NCBI RefSeq assembly: GCF_039555755.1
Contig: NZ_CP154631.1
Location: 744,001-808,000 of the forward strand
DNA: 64,000 bases
Origin: Pseudomonas sediminis
Lineage (GTDB): Bacteria > Pseudomonadota > Gammaproteobacteria > Pseudomonadales > Pseudomonadaceae
Reading direction: 5' to 3'
Part shown: piece by piece, positions 58,641 through 64,000 of the stretch
Numbering within the stretch: position 1 is the first letter of the stretch
How the letters are laid out: every line of letters starts with the position of its first letter
The notes under the pieces: generated by a model
The model's input: only the letters and a program-made list of their open reading frames with translations
Database searches by the model: none
What the model was told of the DNA's origin: nothing
Translations under genes and position numbers: made by a program

Positions 58641-59303
58641 ATGACCTTCGAAGTCCCCGCCCACAGCGCCAACGACAAGCCCGCCGGACGCATCCGCCAG
58701 AAGAACGAAGAAGCCATCATCAAGGCTGCCGAGGAAGAATTCGCCCGGCACGGTTTCAAGGGCACCAGCATGAACACCATCGCGCAGAACGTGGGCCTGC
58801 CCAAGGCCAACCTGCACTACTACTTCAACAACAAGCTGGGGCTGTACCTGGCGGTGCTGAGCAATATCCTCGAGCTGTGGGACAGCACCTTCAACAACCT
58901 CACGGTCGACGACGATCCGGCCGAGGCGCTGGAGCATTACATCCGCGCCAAGATGGAATTTTCCCGGCGCCAGCCGAAGGCTTCGCGCATCTTCGCCATG
59001 GAAGTGATCAGCGGTGGCGACTGCCTGTCGCAGTACTTCAACCAGAACTACCTGGACTGGTTCCGTGGCCGTGCCGCCGTGTTCGAAGGTTGGATCGCCG
59101 CCGGCAAGATGGACCCGGTCGATCCGATCCACCTGATCTTCCTGCTGTGGAGCAGCACCCAGCACTATGCGGACTTCGCCTCGCAGATCTGCCGTGTGAA
59201 GCAGAGCTCGCGCCTGACCAAGCAGGACTTCGAGCAAGCCTCCGATCAACTGGTACAGATCATTCTCAAGGGCTGCGGCCTGACGCCTGCTGCCAAAGCC
59301 TGA
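58641..59303 (+). CDS. TetR-family regulator (RutR-like)
   Basis: A 220-residue repressor with an N-terminal HTH (RQKNEEAIIKAAEEEFARHG and GTSMNTIAQNVGLPKANLHY, about 20-62). The C-terminal half (YIRAKMEFSRRQPKASRIFA, FRGRAAVFEGWIAAGKMDPV) matches the RutR/TetR_C group that senses pyrimidines or purines; the ligand is inferred only. Its stop overlaps the yigZ start (TGATG) and it is near a nucleoside ABC transporter, so control of that uptake system is plausible but unproven. Confidence 0.88.
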   Translation: MTFEVPAHSANDKPAGRIRQKNEEAIIKAAEEEFARHGFKGTSMNTIAQNVGLPKANLHYYFNNKLGLYLAVLSNILELWDSTFNNLTVDDDPAEALEHYIRAKMEFSRRQPKASRIFAMEVISGGDCLSQYFNQNYLDWFRGRAAVFEGWIAAGKMDPVDPIHLIFLLWSSTQHYADFASQICRVKQSSRLTKQDFEQASDQLVQIILKGCGLTPAAKA

Positions 59304-59887
59304 TGGCCTTCACTCTGCTCGGCCCTTGTGAATACCGCGAGGAGATTCGCAAAAGCCGCTTCATCGCCCTCGCCGCACCGATTGCCAGCGCGGCCGAAGC
59401 TCAAGCCTTCATCGACAGCCGCAGCGACCTGGCGGCCTCGCACAACTGCTGGGCATGGAAAGTCGGCAACCAATATCGCTTCAACGACGACGGCGAACCG
59501 GGCGGCACCGCGGGCAGGCCAATCCTCGCCGCCATCGAAGGGCAGGACTGCGATCAGGTCGTGGTGCTGGTGATTCGCTGGTACGGCGGCATCCAGCTCG
59601 GCACCGGCGGGCTGGCCCGCGCCTACGGCGGCAGCGCAGCGAAATGCCTGCAGGCCGGCGAGCGCCGCGAACTGGTGCTGCGCCAATCCTTCACCTGTCA
59701 TTTGCAGTTCGCCGAACTGCCCTTGTTCAAGGCACGCCTGAACGAGTTCGACAGCCTGATCGAGAGCGAGAATTACGACGCCACCGGCGCACGCCTGCAA
59801 CTGGCCGTGGCGCCGGCCGAGCGCGCCGCGCTGGAGCGTTTGCTGGGCGATATCAGCCGCGGCCGCGAAAGCCTGAGGGCGCCATGA
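59303..59887 (+). CDS. YigZ/IMPACT-family protein
   Basis: A 194-residue protein of the YigZ-IMPACT family. The signature EEIRKSRFIALAAPIASAAE, AASHNCWAWKVGN, FNDDGEPGGTAGRPILAAIE and VVLVIRWYGGIQLGTGGLAR is clear, with a C-terminal DUF1949-like domain. The bacterial role is uncertain (suggested links to translation control or proline peptidase). It starts in the stop of the TetR gene and its end overlaps the next gene by four bases (ATGA), so all three are co-translated. A frame that continues upstream to 58601 in another phase is a shadow over the TetR gene. Confidence 0.93.
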   Translation: MAFTLLGPCEYREEIRKSRFIALAAPIASAAEAQAFIDSRSDLAASHNCWAWKVGNQYRFNDDGEPGGTAGRPILAAIEGQDCDQVVVLVIRWYGGIQLGTGGLARAYGGSAAKCLQAGERRELVLRQSFTCHLQFAELPLFKARLNEFDSLIESENYDATGARLQLAVAPAERAALERLLGDISRGRESLRAP

Positions 59888-60450
59888 AGCGGACGACTAC
59901 TGCACTGCTGCCGCTGCTATGGCTGGCCCTGCCGGCCCAGGCCGAAGTCCTGGAGCAGTTGCAGAAGCATTACTATGACCTGCAGGTGGCGTCCGGCGAG
60001 TCCCTCAGCCGCGCCATCGACCAGGCCTCGCCGATTAGTCAGAACGGCCAGATCTACCACGCCTATACCCGCTGGAAGGTGCAGTGGAATTTCTGGTGGC
60101 GCGAGCAACGCGACGGTCGCTGCCAGATCGACCTCACCCGCACCCGGTTGAGCGCCACCATCACCCTGCCCCGCCTCGGTGGCGGCGACGCACAGCAGCG
60201 CCAGCGTTTCGAACAGTATCTGGGCGCACTGCGCGAACATGAACTGGGCCATTACCGCATCGGCCAGGCGGCGGCCGCCGAGATCGACGCGGCGCTGCTG
60301 GCGACACCTGAATACCCCAGTTGCACCGAGCTGCAACAACAGGCCAACCAGCGCGCCAATACCGTGCTGCAACGGCATGTCGAACATGAACGCCGTTACG
60401 ACCGCGACACCGGTCACGGCCGCAGCCAGGGCGCCTGGTTGACGGAATAA
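59884..60450 (+). CDS. DUF922 secreted Zn-dependent protease-like protein
   Basis: A 188-residue protein with a signal peptide (LLPLLWLALPAQAEVLEQLQ, cleavage after AQA). The DUF922 core runs through YTRWKVQWNFWWREQRDGRC and contains REHELGHYRIGQ, a HExxH-like zinc motif (HELGH). It is probably periplasmic. Proteolytic activity is predicted for the family but not shown. Start overlaps the YigZ stop. REP hairpins follow. Confidence 0.85.
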   Translation: MKRTTTALLPLLWLALPAQAEVLEQLQKHYYDLQVASGESLSRAIDQASPISQNGQIYHAYTRWKVQWNFWWREQRDGRCQIDLTRTRLSATITLPRLGGGDAQQRQRFEQYLGALREHELGHYRIGQAAAAEIDAALLATPEYPSCTELQQQANQRANTVLQRHVEHERRYDRDTGHGRSQGAWLTE

Positions 60451-60464
60451 CACTGCAGCAAAAA

Positions 60465-60539
60465 TGTAGGAGCGGCGCCCCGCCGCGAATCGTGCCTGGA
60501 CGCACTCGAAAAGCTTCGCCCCGGGGCTGGCCTCCTACA
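60465..60539. repeat. REPIN, imperfect
   Basis: TGTAGGAGCGGCGCCCCGCC is mirrored by GGCCTCCTACA after a spacer, with several mismatches. An extragenic REP pair after the DUF922 gene. Confidence 0.75.
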
Positions 60540-60615
60540 AGGGATTGCCGTGCCGGGCTTATCGGATCGGCATTCGCTATGCTGATCTTCTTTCTCATCC
60601 GCAATGGAGCCTGAC

Positions 60616-61302
60616 ATGACTGCCCCCCGATCCATTCTGATCATCGGTGCCTCACGTGGCCTCGGCCTTGGTCTGGCCGGTGAATTCGCCGCCCAGGGCT
60701 GGGCCGTGACCGCCACCGTGCGCAGCGCCGCGCAACAAGCGCCGCTGCAGGCACTGCCCGGCGTGCGCGTAGAGCAACTGGAGATGACTGATCCGGACAG
60801 CCTCGAGCAGTTGGCCAACCGCCTAAGCGACCAGCGCTTCGACGTCATCTTCGTCAATGCCGGGGTCGCCGGCCCCGAGCACCACAGCACTGCACAGGCC
60901 AGCGCCGAGGAAATGGGTCAGCTGTTCCTGACCAACGCCGTCGCCCCGCTGCGCGTGGCCGAGCGCCTGCTGCCGAACCTGGCCGCCGAGCATGGGCTGA
61001 TCGTGTTCATGAGCTCGATCCTCGGCAGCATCGAGGCGGGTGCCGGCCTGGGCATGCCGCTGTACGGCGCCAGCAAGGCTGCGCTCAACCACCTCGTGCA
61101 GTGCTTCGTGCGTACTCAGGACAACCCAAAACTCGGGGTAGTGCTGATGCATCCGGGCTGGGTACGCACCGACATGGGTGGCGCCGACGCCCCGCTGGAT
61201 ATCGACAGCAGTTGCAAGGGCATGGTCGAACAGGTCAGCGCTGCCGTCGGCCGGCCAGGCCTGCGTTACCTCGACTACCAGGGCAATGCGCTGCCCTGGT
61301 AA
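60616..61302 (+). CDS. short-chain dehydrogenase
   Basis: A 228-residue SDR with cofactor motif IIGASRGLGLGLAGEFA (TGxxxGxG variant), NAGVAGPEHH (NNAG variant) and catalytic Ser/Tyr/Lys in MSSILGSIEAGAGLGMPLYG then ASKAALNH. It resembles CsgA/YciK-like or carbonyl reductases; the substrate is unknown. The start at 60616 (GGAG upstream) is chosen over 60604. It ends before a region of repeats and appears monocistronic. Confidence 0.9.
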   Translation: MTAPRSILIIGASRGLGLGLAGEFAAQGWAVTATVRSAAQQAPLQALPGVRVEQLEMTDPDSLEQLANRLSDQRFDVIFVNAGVAGPEHHSTAQASAEEMGQLFLTNAVAPLRVAERLLPNLAAEHGLIVFMSSILGSIEAGAGLGMPLYGASKAALNHLVQCFVRTQDNPKLGVVLMHPGWVRTDMGGADAPLDIDSSCKGMVEQVSAAVGRPGLRYLDYQGNALPW

Positions 61303-61356
61303 GCCTCACTGCGACCCGATCGATATTGGTCCGTGTCATGTGGCCAATATGCAATC

Positions 61357-61424
61357 GATGGGTTGAGCTTGGCGAAACCCATCAATCGTTCCCCGGGTTT
61401 CGCTGCGTTCTACCCAGGCTACTT
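61357..61424. repeat. REPIN-like pair (GATGGGTTT type)
   Basis: GATGGGTT...AACCCATC followed closely by GGGTTTCGCTGCGTTCTACCC. It is a different REP class from the TAGGAGC family seen elsewhere. Confidence 0.65.
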
Positions 61425-61461
61425 GCTGGGGCTTCGAGCAAAACCCAAGGCATTGGAGTTA

Positions 61462-61489
61462 CGAATCGCGGCTGAAGCCGCTCCTACAC
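61462..61489. repeat. single REP hairpin
   Basis: CGAATCGCGGCTGAAGCCGC followed by TCCTACA, nearly identical to the REP at 55221. Confidence 0.8.
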
Positions 61490-61680
61490 GAATGCCGCCC
61501 TATATACCGTAGTAGCACGCGCGAATACGGTGCATTGTGCACAGCGCACGGAGAGACGCGCACCAATGGCAGGCATTGCAGTGCGCTCGGCCATAGGCGA
61601 GAGCCCATTAAATGGGTTTTCTGACTCACTGGCCAAGTTTTTGCTTTATCCCCGCTCAGTCATGTTCATGAGCGCTTCCC

Positions 61681-63228
61681 ATGTCCGCCCCACCCGCTTC
61701 CCCACGCCTGCAGCTGACCGCCATCAGCAAGCAATACCCCGGCTGTCTGGCCAACGACCGTATCGACCTGACCATCGCCCCCGGTGAGATCCGCGCTCTG
61801 CTCGGCGAGAACGGTGCCGGCAAGAGCACCCTGATGAAGATCATCTACGGCGTGACCCAGCCCAGCAGCGGCGAGATTCGTTGGCAGGGCCAGGCCCTGA
61901 AGATGCGCGATCCGGCCATGGCGCGCGGCCTGGGCATCGGCATGGTGTTCCAGCATTTCTCCTTGTTCGAGACCCTGAGCGTGGCCGAGAACATCGCCCT
62001 GGCCATGGGCGCGGGCGCCGGTACACCGAAGCAACTGGAGCCGAAAATTCGCGAGGTGTCGCAGCGCTACGGCATGGCGCTGGAGCCGACGCGTCTGGTG
62101 CACAGCCTGTCCATCGGTGAGCGCCAGCGGGTGGAAATCGTCCGTTGCCTGATGCAGGACATCCAACTGCTGATTCTCGACGAACCCACCTCGGTGCTCA
62201 CCCCGCAGGAGGCCGACGAACTGTTCGTCACCCTGCGCCGCCTGGCCGCCGAGGGCTGCAGCACCCTATTTATCAGCCACAAGCTCGGCGAGGTGCGCGC
62301 GCTATGCCAGAGCGCCACGGTACTGCGAGGCGGGCGCGTGTCCGGCCATTGCGTGCCGGCCGAGTGCAGCGACCTGGAGCTGGCGCGACTGATGGTCGGC
62401 GACGCCGAGGGGCTGGAAAGCAGTTACCCGAAAGTCAGCGGCGGCCTGCCACGGCTGCGCGTCGATGACCTGAGTTGGCACAACCCCGATCCGTTCGGCT
62501 GCTCGCTGGAACGCATTCGCCTGGAGGTGCGTAGCGGCGAGATCGTGGGTATCGCCGGGGTGGCCGGCAATGGCCAGGACGAGCTGCTCGCCCTGCTCAG
62601 CGGCGAAACCCGCATGCCGCGTGGCGAGCGTGAGCGGGTCAGCCTGGATGCCGCAGCGGTAGCCAATTTGCACCCGGATGCGCGGCGCGGGCTGGGCCTG
62701 GCCTTCGTCCCCGCCGAGCGCCTCGGCCATGGTGCGGTGCCGGAGATGAGCCTGGTGGACAACGCTCTGCTCACCGCCTTCGGCCAGGGCCTGGTCAAAG
62801 GGGGGCTGGTGCAGCGCAGCAAGGTACGTGCGCTGGCCGAGCAGATCATCCAGCGCTTCGCGGTAAAAACGCCGGATGCCGACACCGCCGCACGCAGCCT
62901 GTCCGGCGGCAATCTGCAGAAATTCATCCTTGGCCGCGAGATTCTGCAGAACCCGAAACTGCTGGTGGCCGCGCATCCGACCTGGGGCGTGGACGTTGGC
63001 GCCGCTGCGGCCATCCACCGCGCGCTGATCGCCCTGCGCGATGCCGGCGCGGCGATCCTGGTGATCTCCGAAGACCTCGACGAGCTGTTCCAGATCAGCG
63101 ACCGCATCGGCGCACTGTGCAGCGGGCGGCTGTCGCCGCTGGCCGAGACGGCTCAGGTGTCCACCGTGGAAGTCGGCCGCTGGATGGCCGGTGAGTTCTA
63201 TCAACCCGCCGCTGCTGCGGCCTGCTGA
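61681..63228 (+). CDS. ABC transporter ATP-binding protein, nucleoside type
   Basis: A 515-residue double-ATPase protein of the simple-sugar/nucleoside importer group (BmpA/NupA-like). The first domain has Walker A LLGENGAGKSTLMKIIYG (about 40-57), signature LSIGERQRVEIVRCL and Walker B LLILDEPTSVLTPQEADELF; the second has a degenerate Walker A (GIAGVAGNGQDELLAL), signature LSGGNLQKFILGREIL and a changed Walker B (LLVAAHPTWGVDVGAAAAIH). It powers uptake of nucleosides or related ligands together with the permease that starts 11 bases later. Co-operon substrate protein is not yet in view. Confidence 0.92.
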   Translation: MSAPPASPRLQLTAISKQYPGCLANDRIDLTIAPGEIRALLGENGAGKSTLMKIIYGVTQPSSGEIRWQGQALKMRDPAMARGLGIGMVFQHFSLFETLSVAENIALAMGAGAGTPKQLEPKIREVSQRYGMALEPTRLVHSLSIGERQRVEIVRCLMQDIQLLILDEPTSVLTPQEADELFVTLRRLAAEGCSTLFISHKLGEVRALCQSATVLRGGRVSGHCVPAECSDLELARLMVGDAEGLESSYPKVSGGLPRLRVDDLSWHNPDPFGCSLERIRLEVRSGEIVGIAGVAGNGQDELLALLSGETRMPRGERERVSLDAAAVANLHPDARRGLGLAFVPAERLGHGAVPEMSLVDNALLTAFGQGLVKGGLVQRSKVRALAEQIIQRFAVKTPDADTAARSLSGGNLQKFILGREILQNPKLLVAAHPTWGVDVGAAAAIHRALIALRDAGAAILVISEDLDELFQISDRIGALCSGRLSPLAETAQVSTVEVGRWMAGEFYQPAAAAAC

Positions 63229-63239
63229 CGGAGCCCGTC

Positions 63240-64000
63240 ATGCTGTTATCCCTGGAACCGCGCGGCCAAGAGTCGCGCCCCATGCTCTGGCTGTCGCCGC
63301 TGCTGGCCGCCGTACTGACGCTGGTGAGCGGCATGCTGCTGTTCACTCTGCTCGGCCATGACCCGCTGGAAACCCTGCACACCCTGCTGATCGCCCCGGT
63401 CAGCGACTGGTACGGCGTGTCTGAGCTGCTGGTCAAGGCACTGCCGATCCTGCTGTGCGCCCTGGGCCTGGCGGTGGCCTACCAGGCGCGCATCTGGAAC
63501 ATCGGCGCCGAAGGCCAGTTGCTGATCGGCGCCCTGGCCGGCAGTGCCATGGCCTTGCAACTGATCGACTGGGAAAGCCGCTGGGCACTGGCCTGGGTGG
63601 TGCTGGCCGGCACCGCTGCCGGTGCGGCCTGGGCCGGGCTAACCGCCTGGCTGCGCACCCAGTTCAACGCCAACGAAATCCTTACCAGCATCATGCTCAA
63701 CTACATCGCGCTGAACCTGCTGCTGTTCTTCGTGCATGGCCCGCTGAAGGACCCGGCTGGTTTCAACTTCCCTGAGTCGGCCATGTTCGGCGATGCCAGC
63801 CGCCTGCCGCTGGTCAGCGAGGACGGGCGCCTGCACGGCGGCCTGTACCTGGCGCTGCTGGCTCTGGTGGCGGTGTGGGTACTGCTGCACAAGAGCTTTC
63901 TCGGTTTTCAGATCAAGGTGCTCGGCCTGGACAAGCGCGCCGCCGGTTTCGTCGGCTTTCGCGAGAAGCGCCTGGTGTGGTTCGCCCTGCTGGTCAGCGG
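63240..64000 (+). CDS. nucleoside ABC transporter permease, partial
   Basis: The first 253 codons of a BPD_transp_2-family inner-membrane permease, cut by the window end. It has many hydrophobic segments (LSPLLAAVLTLVSGMLLFTL, ALPILLCALGLAVAYQARIW) and the family block WNIGAEGQLLIGALAGSAMA and NANEILTSIMLNYIALNLLL. ATG at 63240, 11 bases after the ATPase stop. With that ATPase it belongs to the guanosine/nucleoside-type (NupP/YufP-like) importers. Confidence 0.93.
   Translation, partial: MLLSLEPRGQESRPMLWLSPLLAAVLTLVSGMLLFTLLGHDPLETLHTLLIAPVSDWYGVSELLVKALPILLCALGLAVAYQARIWNIGAEGQLLIGALAGSAMALQLIDWESRWALAWVVLAGTAAGAAWAGLTAWLRTQFNANEILTSIMLNYIALNLLLFFVHGPLKDPAGFNFPESAMFGDASRLPLVSEDGRLHGGLYLALLALVAVWVLLHKSFLGFQIKVLGLDKRAAGFVGFREKRLVWFALLVS

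Larger units (their letters stand above)
61303..61680. other. 378-base intergenic region rich in hairpins
   Basis: No gene. It holds a ATATTGG/CCAATAT dyad (61323-61350), a GATGGGTT-type REP pair (61357-61424) and a single REP (61462-61489). The promoter of the ABC transporter operon is probably in the last 150 bases; I see no clear -35/-10 pair or known operator there. Confidence 0.6.

Overview
The window is a GC-rich chromosomal segment of a Pseudomonas, most likely from the P. mendocina / P. oleovorans / P. alcaligenes side of the P. aeruginosa lineage. The basis is the gene neighbourhoods (gpx-slyD-ackA-pta, creA-proB-obg-rpmA-rplU-ispB, fxsA-groESL, the bau beta-alanine genes, and a LuxR/DUF1329/DUF1302/acyl-CoA ligase/thiolase cluster like P. 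aeruginosa PA3921-PA3925, as I recall it), the Pseudomonas-type REP/REPIN hairpins, and codon use. The species call is inference. No tRNA, rRNA, CRISPR array, prophage or integrative element was seen. Most of it is core genome scarred by three insertion sequences, two of them visibly decayed.

Layout. 0-7.2 kb: start of clpB behind a sigma-32 promoter, a nitroreductase, glutathione peroxidase, SlyD, a DUF3565 protein, the ackA-pta acetate pathway and a membrane acyltransferase. 7.2-13.2 kb: a two-gene signalling operon, a CHASE hybrid histidine kinase with three receiver domains and a REC-PAS-GGDEF-EAL protein. 13.4-16.9 kb: tandem OmpA-like lipoproteins, a metallo-beta-lactamase-fold hydrolase, and an AraC regulator wrecked by 5' loss, an amber codon and an internally deleted IS5-type element. 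16.9-26.5 kb: a fatty-acid or lipid utilisation island (MalT-type LuxR regulator, DUF1329, DUF1302, AMP-forming acyl-CoA ligase, thiolase) with a PsrA-like operator and A-rich Hfq/Crc-like motifs. 26.5-28.1 kb: an IS1182-family element sitting in the 4-nt loop of the thiolase terminator, with a 4-bp target duplication.

28.1-37.9 kb: LysE exporter, D-2-hydroxyacid dehydrogenase, rsmC, a yybP-ykoY manganese riboswitch with its UPF0016/GDT1 exporter, a SnoaL-like protein, an M48 lipoprotein peptidase, a chemoreceptor interrupted by one in-frame amber but keeping a FliA-type promoter, an SRAP protein, the small DUF2007 and CPXCG pair, and a second acyltransferase. 38.0-39.4 kb: an IS4-family element with a frameshifted transposase. 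39.4-44.8 kb: creA, proB, obg, rpmA-rplU and ispB, with two related 140-bp non-coding hairpin elements whose stems covary. 44.8-49.2 kb: an SDR, a HugZ-like protein, fxsA and groESL with a sigma-32 promoter. 49.3-56.3 kb: an InaA-like kinase, a small secreted protein, an arylamine N-acetyltransferase, a small coiled-coil lipoprotein, and bauC-bauA with divergent bauR. 56.4-64 kb: a second chemoreceptor, an overlapping TetR-yigZ-DUF922 operon, an SDR, and the ATPase and first permease of a BmpA/Nup-type nucleoside ABC importer cut by the window end.

The strongest candidates for something undescribed are the covarying 140-bp elements that each abut a stop codon, the IS1182 insertion exactly in a terminator loop, and the uncharacterised DUF1302/DUF1329 lipid cluster with its combined operator signals.
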